Positions 1 through 12,299 of a DNA stretch of 64,000 nucleotides are shown one piece after another. Under the pieces are notes generated by a model. It saw only the letters and a program-made list of their open reading frames with translations. It did no database searches and was not told the origin of the DNA. The DNA comes from Euphorbia lathyris (taxonomy: Eukaryota > Streptophyta > Magnoliopsida > Malpighiales > Euphorbiaceae): positions 89,847,501 to 89,911,500 of the forward strand of contig NC_088915.1 of NCBI RefSeq assembly GCF_963576675.1. Direction: 5' to 3'. Every line of letters begins with the position of its first letter. Position 1 is the stretch's first letter. Both the position numbers and the translations under genes were made by a program.

Positions 1-570
1 TTTTGTCTCTCATTACTTTTTTTTTTTTTTCAAAACAATTGTCACATGTCAAAAATTATGTAATGTGGCAAAAATTAACGAATCAGTGAACTTTTCGTAA
101 AAAAAAAAAAAAAGAAAAAGGTTAAATATCATATATGACAAGATTTTGGTTAATACATGCATGGGCCAAATATGGCTTTAATCCTTAAAAAAAGCTCATG
201 TGGTTACACAAATTAAGAGAGATGTATGTTAGTGTTTTTTTTTTTTTTTTTTGGTGATCAAGAGATTACTGAGGTAATTGTTTTTCTAAATACGTTGATA
301 TTTTAGGTTGACACTACTAAAAGGACTGTTGACGACATGAAAAATGGAAAATTTAAAGAATTCTTCATTTTGAGATCGTTGACGGTCATTTTAAACAAGT
401 CAATCTAAAATAGCAAAATAAGAAACCCCAATCATCTCTTAATCGCAAAAGAGAAAAAAACTATAGACATACGTTTGACGATTCGTGTAACACGGACTTT
501 TTTGGAATTTACCTATATAAATTTACAATTTTTGTTGATTTTCTATTTGCTGCATTCGTACAATAACGAC
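1..570. other. Flank or intron 5' of the diterpene synthase remnant
   Basis: This AT-rich stretch has poly-T and poly-A runs near 19-30, 100-115 and 237-252. No coding segment, TIR or LTR end was recognised. It is probably intron, because the synthase exons that begin near 571 correspond to the middle of the protein and earlier exons would lie to the left of the window. Confidence 0.4.
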
Positions 571-993
571 ACCAAGTCTATTCTTGAGTTATACAAAGCT
601 TCACAGACTTCAATCTTCCAAATTGAACCTATTCTTGATAGAATTCAACAATGGACGGCTTCTCATCTTCAACAAGCTTTGTCAAACGGGTCAATTCAAT
701 AACGAAGTCTCCAAGCAGAGGTAAGTACAGAAACTTCTCGCTAATAGCATTTCCGCATTTTGTGTTTGTTTTCGTTTAAATGTTATTTTATGAAAGTTAT
801 GTTTTAAAAATAACATTTCTCGTGTATGTTTCCATTTCAGGTGGCTTATGCCCTCAAACATCCGTATGCAAGCTTGGAACGAATTGAGAGCAAAAACTAC
901 ATTCACAATTACAACATTGATAATACTCAACTACATAAAACATCTTATAGGTTAATTTCATTATCCAATTAGTAGATTATCATTAAATAGTTA

Positions 994-1474
994 GAATAAA
1001 TGCATTCGATAATGCTCCATTGGAGCATTATTTCACGTTGATTGCCAGCTTAGAAATAATGACAGTAAGAGTGCTCTATAAACTAAGGTGAAATCAGATA
1101 AAGATTGTCCGATTTTAAAATTGCAAAAAAGTCGAACAAATATTGTATGACTTCTTCACATTGTATGTAACCCGAGCAATAATGTTCAGGTTATGGTTTT
1201 CTCCCACCCAAAAGCAGCACGGAGAATCGTGATGCTTTTGGAAAGACTTTCGATAAGGAAGTCAGCCAAAACTATAACCCGAGAATTATTACTCAGGTTA
1301 CATGCTATGTGAAGAAGTCAGACAATCTATGTTCAATTTTTTTGCAATTTTAAAACCGGATAATCTTTATCCGATTTCACTCTAGTTTATAGAGCACTAT
1401 CATGATTATTATTTTTAACCGGACAATCAACGTGAATTAATGCTCCAATGGAACATTATCCAGAGTGTTTATTC
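994..1474. mobile_element. Foldback MITE with 9-bp TSD in synthase intron
   Basis: A 481-bp element flanked by the perfect 9-bp direct repeat AAATAGTTA (985-993 and 1475-1483). Its ends are inverted: GAATAAATGCATTCGATAATG on the left matches the reverse complement of the right end with small indels. The arms pair over roughly 200 bp, including TAGAGCACT/AGTGCTCTA and the CCATTGGAGCATTA segments. A 9-bp duplication is characteristic of Mutator-like elements. There is no coding capacity. Confidence 0.8.
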
Positions 1475-1645
1475 AAATAGTTAAAACAACATACTAAACC
1501 TTGCTGTTTTGTAGGTTTTTGGACATTGATAACAGAGATCTATTGGCATATTCATCTAAAGATTTCAATTTTTGTCAAACCATACATCAAAAAGAGCTTG
1601 AGCAATTAGAGGGGTACTTAAATCTCTTCTTTGGCATATTTTATT

Positions 1646-1910
1646 ACATAAATAATTTATTAGTCGGTATATTTTTACCTAACACACTGTTTAGTCCTCG
1701 TATTTTAAAAATATATTTGTTAGTCCTTAATTTTTATTCTATTTGACAGTTTACTCTCTCAAGTATTTGAACTATTAAACATTTTAACACCCTCTTAGAG
1801 ACTATTTTGTTAAATAAAACAAAAGCTAAGGACTAAACAATGTATTATTAAATATGATGACTAAATAGTGTATTAGATAAAAAATATAGGGACTAATAAA
1901 TTATTTACCC
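1646..1910. mobile_element. Small MITE in synthase intron, probable 9-bp TSD
   Basis: A 265-bp element whose two ends share the inverted core TAAATAATTTATTAGTC, continuing through TACACTRTTTAGTC. The flanks are TATTTTATT (1637-1645) and TATTTTACT (1911-1919), a 9-bp match with one mismatch. The outermost three bases differ between ends. It is probably a second, older Mutator-type MITE in the same gene. Confidence 0.6.
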
Positions 1911-2181
1911 TATTTTACTTTGGATAAATGTAAATAATCTCATACTTACCATATGTAAAATGCAGATGGATGAAAAAATACGAGATAAATAGTTTGAAAT
2001 TTGCGAGACAGAAGATTCGATATGCGTATTTCGCTGTTGCGTCTGATATCTTCCAACCTCATCTGACAGACGCTCGAGCCGCCTGGGCTCAAAATTCAGT
2101 TCTGACCACAGTTGTTGATGATTTCTTTGACTTTGCTGGTTCCATGGAAGAACTACTAAATCTAATAGATTTGGTTGAGAG

Positions 2182-2590
2182 GTATATATAATTAGAAAAG
2201 TGTTTAGCTAATAAAACCAAAAATATAATATTTTACAATTTAATTATAGAAAATCAAGTAAAAATAGTTTTTCTTGTATTTTTGAAGCAAAATCACTACT
2301 TAGACTCTTATAATTAATATTTTCAAGCAAATTATGTTTAATAGATAATAAAGCTAATACATTTAATCTTTCTTATGACATGTTTGATCGTAAATATGAT
2401 TTAAGTAACTTTAATTTTGAAATCTCATTTCTGCGTATGCAAATAATATCCTATAAGCAATAAACACATTTGGAAAACCATCAAATCGTTTCAAATAATT
2501 TAATATATCATTAGCAGTTTTTGTCTCTTTTAGTAACTTAGTTCGTAAAATTTTTAAATCTTGAAATAAATCTTGACTATATATATGCAG
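2182..2590 (+). other. Synthase intron, no other feature
   Basis: An intron between donor GTATAT after 2181 and acceptor TATATGCAG at 2582-2590. It is AT-rich and no repeat or coding segment was recognised inside. Confidence 0.6.
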
Positions 2591-2729
2591 ATGGGACAGT
2601 CACTCGGCTGTTGGGTTCAAGTCCAAAGATGTTGAAATACTCTTCAATGCAATCTATGGCACAATCAATGAAACTGCAGCCAAAGCACAGATACAACAAG
2701 GGAGATGCGTCAAAAGTCACTTAATTGAT

Positions 2730-3197
2730 TGATAACTTGCCGGATCCAATTAGATGATCTCCACCGTAGTTTCCTGCAAAACAGAACCGGAGGCAAGATC
2801 TTCGGGAAAACTCTCCGACGATCAAGTCAGTTTTTGTAGGAGGGTTGGTAAATTGACAATAGTATTGTGGGAAAAATGTGTACGTACCTCTCCCCCTTGG
2901 CCTTATGGCTTTTTATAAGTGCTCTTAAGTAACCGCCGAGGGCGGTTACTCCTTCCAGGCCACGTTCCGAGGGCGGTTACTCCTTTTTAGGCCATGCCCC
3001 TTTCGTGGCTTTCGTGGCAACAAACGTGGTATCGTTTGTTTTGAGTGGGAGTTTTGATGCTCCATTTAGGAATTCGGGGCGGTTACTCACTTCACCCGCT
3101 TCCTCTATTCGGGTCCCATCCGATCTTAGACCATGGGTCTAAGTATGGGCTGGGTCCGTGTAATGAATTCGGCCCGGTTTGGCTTCGCGGGTCATCA
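2730..3197 (-). repeat. 3' LTR of the Tat element
   Basis: 468 bp, starting TGATAACTTG and ending GGGTCATCA on the plus strand. It matches the other copy with about five transitions and no length change. On the element's strand a TATA-like box, TTATAAAAAG, lies near 2912-2921. Confidence 0.93.
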
Positions 3198-3225
3198 CAT
3201 GCCTCCCTCTTAGTTTGGCAAGAGC
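3198..3225 (-). other. Polypurine tract of the Tat element
   Basis: Read on the minus strand, the bases next to the 3' LTR include AAGAGGGAGGCATG, a purine-rich run where plus-strand DNA synthesis would be primed. It is placed by position and composition only. Confidence 0.6.
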
Positions 3226-3527
3226 CCTTTAGGGTCTTTTTATAGGGGACTCTTCGTTTTTTGTCTGGATTTTCAAAATTCGAAAATAGTGACTTTCCTT
3301 TTCCGTCGTTTCTTTTCCGGCATCAACCTTTTCCGTCGTTTATTTTCCGGCATCAACCTCTTTGCGTCCGTTCTCCCCTGTGTCGTCTTTCATATGTAAG
3401 TTTTCCTTTCCAGAACTTGTACCTCGCTCGACTCTTTACTTCAGTTCATTTTTCTTCATCAATATGTCGAACCCTGACCTCGACTTCGCACCGTTCGACG
3501 AAAATTACGTCCGCGAGAAGGAAGAGG

Positions 3528-4855
3528 CGGATGGAGGAAGCCACTTCTGTTGCAGGGGCGAATTCTCCTGGAGGGGCGATTACTTCTATTGAGGCGGCTT
3601 CTCCCGGAAGGGCCTCCGTTTCACAAGGTCCAGCTTCTGCTTCCGAGGACCTTCCCTTAACTAGGAAGCGGAAGAATACTGCGGATACAGAATCTTCTCA
3701 TCCCAGGAAGAAAAACACCTCTGTGTCCCTCACTATTGGCGATACACCTGTATCCGCCTCGGCCAAAGGAAAAAGCAGTACTCCAATTCACGAGGTATCT
3801 TGATCTATTCCCCTTTTTTATGTTGTTAATTTTTCCTCATGAGTTATCTGTTGTTCTCCTGATCTTTCTCCTTATGCATTCGCAGCCAATTCCCGATATC
3901 AGCGGGTGGTGGATTAGGACCTTTGGCATGGCTGTGAGCTTCTCCTGTAAGGACATTGTTTCTTCCATATGCAATGTCCTTGGGCGACTCCCCTCTGCTT
4001 CCCACGTGCGGGAGCAAGTACCTCTTCCTACTGCTATGGAGGGGATTGAGAAGCGGGCCATAGAGGTATATTGCTGCTTGTGATATTCCCTTTCAAGGAT
4101 CTTGTATTCGTAGTAACCGCATATTTCTATTCGCTCTTATTATCTGCGAATCATCTTTTATGCAGATTATTAACTTCGCGGAGGGTGCTCTCCGGAGGGA
4201 CGCCGAGCGCGCTAAAGAGTTGGAGAGTCTTGGTACTGAATTGGCGACTCAGAAGTCGCTCTTTGATGACGTCCAAGGCAAGGTAAAGGCCCTGGAAGTT
4301 GCTTGTCAGAAGGCCATGAGCGAGAAGGAGGAAGCTCTCCAATCTCTCCAGGCTAAGTCCGATGAGCTGCAGAAGGCCCTTGATGATCTAAATTCATCCA
4401 AGGAGGACCTAGAGATGCAAAAGAGGAGGGCCGAGGAGATCGTAGCCGAAGATAGCGCTCGCATCTATTGGTATGGGGAGCGGATTCATGCCGCTTATGA
4501 GCATGGGCATCCGGATCGAGTACTTAATCGCCCCAAAGTTCCCATCCTCGAGAAGGATTTGACTGAGAAGTGGGATAAGCTGGAGGCCGAGGATGCCGAT
4601 ATGGATGAGGTACTCCTCTTGGATTGGCAAAGTTTCCAGGACTCTCCAATTAGCCGCGTGATCCCGAATCAGAACGTAGAAGAAGAGGCACCACAAGACG
4701 TTTCTCAGCCTGAGCAAGAGGTGCCTCTCTCTGGAGCGGTTACTGATTCGAGGGTTGAGGATTCGCTTGAAGCAGATCCGCCGGCTGGAGGAGATGAGGG
4801 AGCCGCTGAAGGCAAGGAGGGCCATAGGGGTGAAGGAGAGGAAGCTGTAGCATAG
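3528..4855 (+). CDS. Extra opposite-strand gene in Tat 3' region, coiled-coil protein
   Basis: A spliced reading frame on the strand opposite to gag-pol, lying beyond its end. Exons read as 3528-3794, 3886-4065 and 4166-4855, with donors GAG|GTATCT and GAG|GTATAT and acceptors TTCGCAG and TATGCAG; all joins are phase 0. The product would be about 378 residues. It has a Ser/Pro/Lys-rich N-terminus with an RKRK patch, a GWW-containing middle exon, a long Glu/Lys/Ala heptad-like coiled coil (about 4190-4440) and an acidic tail. Opposite-strand extra ORFs are known from the Tat lineage; their function is unknown. An alternative ATG at 3464 opens another frame that ends at 3592, so the true start or a small frameshift nearby is uncertain. 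A TATA-like TTTTTATAGG is near 3237. Confidence 0.68.
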
Positions 4856-5154
4856 TTTGATTTATATTTGGACTGTTGTATGTAACAAACTACCCATATA
4901 TATTAATTTTCTTTTACTTGCCGCTTTACCTATATGTGCGATTGTCGCTTTATTCCTTATTGCCCTTTATTTTCATATGTGACCCTTGCCTTTTGCTGAC
5001 TCCATATTTGTATTTCTTCGTAGTTAGTTTCGCTTCCGCTAGGGTGGCCAGACCCTTTTTGCAATTTTTGCAACTTTTTTGAGTACTCGTTTATTCGCTT
5101 AATTTTATGCCTTATCTTATAATTTTTCTTTCGAAAATAATATAATCATAAGGT

Positions 5155-5310
5155 TAATCATAAGGTTTTGCAAGTGATGCGTAATCATGCATCCGCCTTT
5201 CTTTAATAGGCAACACATTTATGTGTTTTTAAGTTTAACCATAAGGTTTTGCGAGTGATGCGTCATGCATCCGCCTTTCTTTAATAGGCAACACATTTAT
5301 GTGTTTTTAT
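5155..5310. repeat. Two tandem ~75-bp repeats in Tat 3' region
   Basis: Two head-to-tail copies (about 5155-5231 and 5236-5308) share ATAAGGTTTTGC, a TGATGCGT block, CATGCATCCGCC and a TTTATGTGTTTTT end, with few differences. They lie between the opposite-strand gene and the end of gag-pol. The region 4856-5513 otherwise holds no coding segment that I recognise. Confidence 0.8.
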
Positions 5311-5513
5311 GAGTAGCTTGAAAAGGATCCGCATTAGGACGTAGTGTACTGAATAAATGTAATAATTGAGTATCTTTATTGATAAAGAAAAAAGGCTTCT
5401 TATTACATAGGTACATAAACTGTGCGGGATCAAAGCCTCGTTAAAACCTTTTATCAGAAAACCCAGTGGGAAAAACTCATAAAAGGAAAAAGAGTACTCG
5501 TCATTTCCCTGAA

Positions 5514-8500
5514 CTACTCGGCCTGTTTATATAGGCGTAGATTCTCTAGATTCCAGGTGCGCGGGAGCTTTTTTCCGCTCATTTCTTCTATCTCAAAAGC
5601 TGATCGTCCCAGCTTCTTGGATACTCTGTATGGTCCGATCCAGTTGACGCCTAATTTGCCTTTGCCTTCTCTGGATTGTATTTTATCCGCTTTTTTCAAG
5701 ACCAAGTCGTTCTCGTTGATTATCACTTTTCGCACCCTTCTGTCGTGATATTTCTTGATTCTATTGCGGTACACTGCCATTCGCATGTAAGCTTTTTCTC
5801 TTCGTTCTTCAACAGAATCCAATGCATCTCTAATGTTGATAGGATTTTATGTGTCGCAATAATAAATTATCCGATCTGTGGGCGACTTGATTTCAACAGG
5901 TAGGACTGCTTCGGCTCCATAAACCAGCGAGAAAGGTGTTTCGCCTGTTGCTGCCTTTACAGAAGTTCTGTATGCCCATAACATATGGGGTATTTCATCC
6001 GCCCAACCTGTTTTTTTATCACCTAGCCGCTTCTTGATGCCTTGAATCATGGCCCTGTTGGTAACCTCCGTCATACCATTCGATTGGGGATGGTTTACGG
6101 AAGAAAAATGATTCTTGATCCCCATGCTTTCGCAGTATGCCTTGAACTTGGCACAGTTGAACTGGGTGCCATTGTCGGTTATAAGCTTTTGCGGGATTCC
6201 AAATCGCATGATAATGTTCTCTCGTAAGAACTCGATCATTCGTTCAGGTGTTTGAGCGGTTACTGCCTCCGCTTCTACCCATTTGCTGAAGTGGTCAACT
6301 GCGACTATCAAGTACTTCCTTTTCTTTGTCGTTTCTGGGAATGGACCCACTATATCGATTCCCCACGTTGCGAATGGCCATGCCGTCATTATAGTGATTT
6401 GTTCGGCTCCGGGAACATGCTTGTCATTCGTATGGATTTGACAGCTGTGACATTCCGCAACCATCTTCTGGGAATCCTCCACCACCTTGGGCCAGTAATA
6501 TCCCATCAATTTGACCTTTCTTGCCAACGCCGCCGAAGCTTCATGTGCGCCACAAATTCCTTCATGTAGTTCTCGCAGCACGTAGTCTCCTTCATTGCGG
6601 CTAATGCATTTCAACCATGGACATGTATACGATTTCCGATACAAAGTTCCATCTCGAATTGAGTATCTAGCTGACTGCCCAATTAGCTTTCTAGCTAAGC
6701 CTTTATCAACCGGCAAATCTCCCTGTTCCAGATATTGGCGGATGGGCATCCGCCAATCTTCATCGTCTTCCAGCTCTTCGATGACCATAATCTGATCGAC
6801 TTCGAATGCTGGTGCCGATTTTATTTCCAAATTGCATGCTTTTTGACTCCATGGTTCTCTACTTGCCGCTGCTTTTGCCAATTCGTCAGCCTTTGCGTTT
6901 TGGCCTCGCGGAACATGCACCATCTCCCAAACGACTCCCTTGTGTGTTAACTCTTGTGTCAATCTGCCGACCACCTGATGGTATTTTACTAGATCCTCCT
7001 GTTTCACCAGATAATTTTTTGTGATCTGATTTATCATGAGTTTGGAATCGCTGTAGATTACCACTCTTTCTGGGGTGAGTTCATTGAGCAACTTCAATCC
7101 GCATATCATTGCTTCATACTCTGCGGCGTTATTGGTAGTTTTGAAAGTTAACTTTGCCGCATAGTACAGGCGAATAACCTCCGGGCCTTTGATGACGACT
7201 CCCACTCCAGCTCCATCTGTGGATAATGCCCCATCTGTGAACATGCTCCACTCTTCTTTTTGTGCCTTTGGACATTCGTCATCATCCCATGTGAATTCAT
7301 TCACGAAATCGGTGAGTACTTGACTCTTTAGCGCTGGTCTTCCTTCATAGCGAATATCGAATTCTCCCAGGCGAATTGACCATTCCATCAATCGGCCGGA
7401 TGCGTCAGGTTTCTGCAGTACCTTTCGCATTGGAATGCCAGTTCTCACAATGATAGTATGCGCCTGAAAGTATGGTTTTAATCTAGCCGTCGTGGTTATC
7501 ACCGCGAGGGCCATTTTGTCCAACTTCGAATACCGGAGTTCTGCATCCTTCAAGACTTTGCTCACATAGTACACTGGATATTGTTGCCCTTCTTCTTCTC
7601 GCACCATCACAGTGCATATCGCCATACTGGTGACGGATACATAAAGAAATAAATCTTCTCCATCCTCCGGCCTGCTCATTAAGGGCGGATAACATAGTAA
7701 TCGTTTTATACCCTCAAATGCATCTTGACAATCCGGCGTCCATTCAAAGGACTTAGATTTTTTGATGGCATTGTAGAAAGGTAGACATCTTCTAGCTGAG
7801 CATGATATGAATCGCCCTAATGCCACCAACCGCCCATTCAGTCTCTGTACTTCTCTTACGTTCCTCGGTGTTTTCATCTCCATCACTGCTTTAACCTTCT
7901 CAGGATTCGCCTCAACTCCTTTGCCGCTAACAATGAAACCCAGGAATTTTCCTGCCCTTGCTCCGAACGTGCATTTTTCTGGGTTCAACTTGAGGCCATA
8001 TTTAATCAGCACTTCCAGGATTTCTTTGATATCCTGCGGGTGGTCTTGCATCTTCTTTCTTTTAATGATCATATCATCTACGTAGATCGAGAAGTTCTCG
8101 GCTGACTTGTCTGAAAATATCTTGTTCATCATCCTCTGGTATGTTGCTCCCGCGTTTTTCAATCCAAAGGGCATCACCTTGAAGCAATAAGTCGCCTGAT
8201 GAGTTATGAATGATGTTTTGATTTCATCCGCCTTCTCCATGGGTATCTGGTGGTAACTGGATTTCAAGTCGGTGAACGATAAAGCCTCAAATCCTGCAGT
8301 TCCATCTACCAATATATCAATGTTAGGCAGCGGATACATATCCTTCGGACAAGCTTTATTCAGATCCTTTAAGTCGACACACATTCTGTACGTTCCATTT
8401 GGCTTTTTGACTAGCACCACATTGGCTAGCCACTCCGGATAGGTGACTTCTCGAATTGCATCTGACTTTAGCAAATTCGCCACAGCTTTTTCAATCGCCT

Positions 8501-11135
8501 TCTGCCGCTCTGGAGCGTGTCCTCTCTTTTTCTGTCGCACTGGGGTTGCACCTTTGTCCACATTCAAACGATGGGTTGCTATGTCTGGGCTTATTCCTTT
8601 CAGCACTTCATTCGGAGCGGCGAATACCGACTCGCATTGGATCAACACCTTGGTAATGGCTTTCTTCGTTTCTTCTGGGAGTCCAGCCGCTATTCGCACG
8701 TTCTTGTCATTTGAGATGGCGAATAGTTCCGTTTCTCCCAATGCTTCCGCCGGCGGCTTCTCATCGACTTTATCCTCTTCATCTGGTTTTGGTTCAAGAG
8801 ACAATGTATAGGCTTGTTGAGATACAAGTTGATCACCTTCAACTATGACTCGCCCTTGGTGCGTTGGCAAATGTAATGTCAAATGCTTCATTGAGATGAG
8901 CGATTCCATTTCCGATAGGAGCGGACGCTCCAGAATTATGTTGTAGGCCAATGGGATATCAATAATTGCGAATTCTAGATCACCTCGGCATTTTAGATTC
9001 TTATCACCCATTTCTGCCTCCAGCACCACCTGTCCACTTGTTTGAGACGATTGACCTCCAAAACCAGTTACATCCATGAATGTATGTTCCACTCGCTCGT
9101 CATTAATTCCCAACTTGTTGAATACAGTCCGAGTAATAACATTACAAGAACTGCCAGTATCAATAAGGACCCGCTTGACGTCCCATCCTTCTACAGCCAT
9201 CGTAATCACCAAAGCATCCGCATGTGGCTCCGTGATTCGTGCAAATGAGTAATTGAGGGCATCCCCCCTATGTGTGTTGCTTTTTCGCTGTTCACGGCGA
9301 GCCCTTTTTGTTGGAGGCTCATAGATCCCGCCTGCTATCACGTTTATCACCCCTTTTTTCTGCTTCTTTTCTGGCCTTGCATCCACCTCATGCGGGAGCG
9401 TTGCTTTCTCGTCACTCGTCTCTTTTCTTACGAATTGACTCAGTTTGCCCCTTTCGATCAGCCTTTCAATCTCCTTCTTCAATTCATAGCAATCGTTCGT
9501 GTCATGGCCGTTCAATCTGTGGAACCTGCAATATTTGTTAGGATATCGCCCCAAACTAGTTCTGCCTTTCGCCTCGGGGAACCGCACATCCTTCTTCAGG
9601 GGGTTCTTTTCGATCCAAAGTAATACCTCCTGGCGAGTCGTATTCAATGGTGTTTGATATCCTCCCCCTTGAAAGGAGCGTTCGCCTCTGCGAACAAAAT
9701 TACCCTTGGGCTGGGCTTGGCGCCGATTGTCCGAAGTGGATCTAGCAGCATCTCTTTCTCGCCGGGTTTGAGCTCTATGTTCTCTGTTGACATCGTCCAC
9801 TTCCATGAATTCCTTTGCTATCTTCATGAGTTCGGCCACTGTGCGCGGCTTGTTGCGGATGATTTCCTCCCGCATGCTCCAATCCGTGGTTCCATCCGCC
9901 ATGATGTTGCGGATGCTCACGATATCCGGGTTCTGCAACCGCACTAGAATATCGTTGAATGCGACAACAAATTCCCTTAGGGAATTATAGTTCCTCTGTT
10001 TGATCTCCTTCAGCTGCCTATCCGTCACATCTGCCGCTTTACAGCCCACGAACTTTGCACAGAAATCACGACTGTATTGATTCCAGTTGTGAATAGATTC
10101 AGTAGGTAAAGACCGAAACCAATCAGATGCCGCTCCGCCCAAAGTGGTCGAGAATAATCTGCAAATTATACTTTCACTCGCTCCTGCAACATCCATTAAT
10201 TCTCTGTAGTTCCTGACATGAGCTTCAGGATCAGAATTAGGATCCCCATAGTATTTAGGTATGGCCGGGGCCTTTATCCTGTGATCTGGTATAAATTCCC
10301 GCAACGATGGAGCAAAAGGCGAATCACTCTTCACCTCTGCTCTCGCCCTAGGCGTGTACCCCATTCGCTCCATCATGTTCCGTAGTTGATCTTCCAACTC
10401 AAGATTGGGTATTCGCCGAACCTCTTCCATCCGCTGCTGGTGAACTCTAGGTGGCATCCACCCGCCAATTGATGTTGAGATTTGTTCTCGCCGTGGTTCT
10501 AGCCGCCGTCCGGTTATAGGATCAAAGTTCCAAGTGTGCTCCTGCCCAAACGTATTCGCCCCAGACGTCATTAACTCTGAATGCCCATGAACCAAGGGCT
10601 CCGTGTGCTGTAGTGGAAGGATTCCTGGCATTCCCGACGTCGGTTGGGATGTTTGCCAGGTCGGATGGATCGTCATACTAGGATCATGGTACGAGTAGTT
10701 GCCTGGATGGCTGCGTGGGTTCATGCGACTACTCTGACCTATCTGGGTTAGCTCTCGAGATGGCTGCGGAAGCGTAGATATGGCGGCAGTAGTCGATGGT
10801 TGTGTGGAGACAATAACAGGTTGTTGAGGAGCAGCCGCCATGGCGGTATTATGATCAGCGATTGCGGTTAACAAACTAATCATTCGATCCCCCGCCGCTT
10901 GGCTCATATTTGAAGCCAAGACTTGTCCTGCCATTTGTACGAAATCGCTATTGGACATCTCCATTTCATTTTGCACTTGAACTTCCAATAAGGGACTCAA
11001 TTGTCCCGAAGGGCTTGACGAGCTAGGCACCACAGGCTGCGTACTTGTAGGCTGCGAATTCGCAATCCGTGGACCCCTTGAGTTCATACTAGTGGATCTG
11101 GTTGTAACGCCGGTCGTTCGTGATGGTTCTGACAT
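5514..11135 (-). pseudogene. Tat gag-pol polyprotein, one in-frame stop
   Basis: A single frame of about 1874 codons, interrupted by one TAA at 5847-5849. Order: gag (about residues 270-420), a zinc knuckle C-x2-H-x4-H-x4-C near residue 545 (nt ~9480-9530), protease with DTGSS at about 9147-9161, reverse transcriptase with YVDD near 8073-8086, the RT-linked RNase H, then a second, archaeal-type RNase H beginning FTDGA near 7240-7252. Integrase follows with an H-H-C-C zinc site (about 6440-6560) and the catalytic D, D and E near 6345, 6165 and 6070. The stop lies in the integrase C-terminal part, and the remaining 102 residues to 5514 stay in the same frame. The dual RNase H arrangement defines the Tat lineage. 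Apart from the stop the coding sequence looks complete. Confidence 0.92.
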
Positions 11136-11172
11136 GTTCTTCGTGTACTTTTAACCAAATATTGGTAAAAAA

Positions 11173-11193
11173 GGTCCACGTTCACCGCACCAA
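11173..11193 (-). other. Primer-binding site of the Tat element
   Basis: Reading on the minus strand from the 5' LTR, two bases separate the LTR from TGGTGCGGTGAACGTGG. This resembles the complement of the 3' end of plant tRNA-Phe (from memory, one or two mismatches). The same block recurs at both arms of the palindrome at 41403-42476. Confidence 0.6.
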
Positions 11194-11661
11194 TGATAAC
11201 TTGTCGGATCCAATTAGATGATCTCCACCGTAGTTTCCTGCAAAACAGAACCGGAGGCAAGATCTCCGGGAAAACTCTCCGACGATCAAGTCAGTTTTTG
11301 TAGGAGGGTTGGTAAATTGACAATAGTATTGTGGGAAAAATGTGTACGTACCTCTCCCCCTTGGCCTTATGGCTTTTTATAAGTGCTCTTAAGTAACCGC
11401 CGAGGGCGGTTACTCCTTCCAGGCCACGTTCCGAGGGCGGTTACTCCTTTTTAGGCCATACCCCTTTCGTGGCTTTCGTGGCAACAAACGTGGTATCGTT
11501 TGTTCTGAGTGGGAGTTTTGATGCTCCATTTAGGAATTCGGGGCGGTTACTCACTTCACCCGCTTCCTCTATTCGGGTCCCATCCGATCTTAGACCATGG
11601 GTCTAAGTATGGGCTGGGTCCGTGTAATGAATTCGGCCCGATTTGGCTTCGCGGGTCATCA
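11194..11661 (-). repeat. 5' LTR of the Tat element
   Basis: 468 bp, TG...CA, equal in length to the copy at 2730-3197. On the element's strand the TATA-like TTATAAAAAG is near 11376-11385, and transcription would run leftward into gag-pol. Confidence 0.93.
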
Positions 11662-12299
11662 TTGATATTGTAAGTCATTTTTTGTATTTTCAAATTAAAT
11701 CTTAGTGTGAGATAAAATGTTGAACAAATAACGTTAATGAACAGTGGATCACATTGCTGAGGAGTATGCTGATGGAGGCAGAATGGGCAGAAAACAAAAT
11801 AGTTGCAACCATGTATGAATATTTAACAAACAGATACATCTCGTTTGCGTTGGGACCAGTGGTTCAAATCCCACTTTACTTCATGGGGTATCAGTTGCCG
11901 GAGGAAGTTGTACAAACTCAAGAATACAATAACCTATTCATGCACATGAGTATGATCGGGAGACTTACAAATGATCAAGTGTCTGTTAAGGTACGTAAAT
12001 CATCCTCAATTCTATTAAAAAAAAAGAGAAGATGAAAAGGTTACCACATCACTGTACTTTACTCAGCGATAACGCCTATATAATGGATCCATAATAGCCT
12101 AAAGACTAGAATACCTGTCACGTTCGTGTCTAAATGTATTTGAGAGGAATTCTTGAAAAATATGATATTATGATATTTGGATAAATTGGAGACTCCTAAG
12201 TATTGATTATGATCTTTCTATTTCACGCCCGATGCCGATTGAGGTCGTCTAAGGTCGGGTGTGACAATACCCTTTACATTTAAACTATACCATAATTAT

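Larger units (their letters stand above)
571..2729 (+). pseudogene. KSL: Ent-kaurene-synthase-like diterpene synthase, middle exons
   Basis: Class I diterpene synthases of this family ionise ent-copalyl diphosphate in plastids, the second cyclisation step toward gibberellins or specialised diterpenoids. Exons read as about 571-720, 841-950, 1515-1613, 1966-2181 and 2591-2729, all with GT donors and AG acceptors and with codon phases that join correctly. The metal-binding motif DDFFD is at 2117-2131, and the flanking residues (FARQK, LTTVVDDFFD, GSMEEL) are family hallmarks. The first exon runs into an in-frame TAA at 700-702, 18 bases before its donor. The start of that exon is not well defined. 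The last exon is cut at 2729 by the Tat retrotransposon. The upstream domains and plastid peptide lie outside the window. Family assignment rests on recalled similarity and is strong; whether the gene is KS proper or a KS-like paralogue cannot be told. Confidence 0.88.
2730..11661 (-). mobile_element. Ty3/gypsy Tat-lineage LTR retrotransposon, nearly full length
   Basis: An 8932-bp element bounded by TG...CA LTRs and flanked by the 5-bp TSD TTGAT (2725-2729 and 11662-11666). It is oriented on the minus strand: 5' LTR 11194-11661, PBS, gag-pol, a 3' region with an opposite-strand gene, polypurine tract, and 3' LTR 2730-3197. The Tat assignment rests on two successive RNase H domains between reverse transcriptase and integrase, and on the extra gene in the 3' region. 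The LTRs differ at about five positions in 468, all transitions, so the insertion is young. It lies inside an exon of the diterpene synthase gene, three bases before the donor. Confidence 0.93.

Noticed and set aside
4409..4825. Minus-strand ORF of 138 residues
   Set aside because: It is a shadow of the better supported plus-strand exon, which has coiled-coil content and splice-consistent ends.
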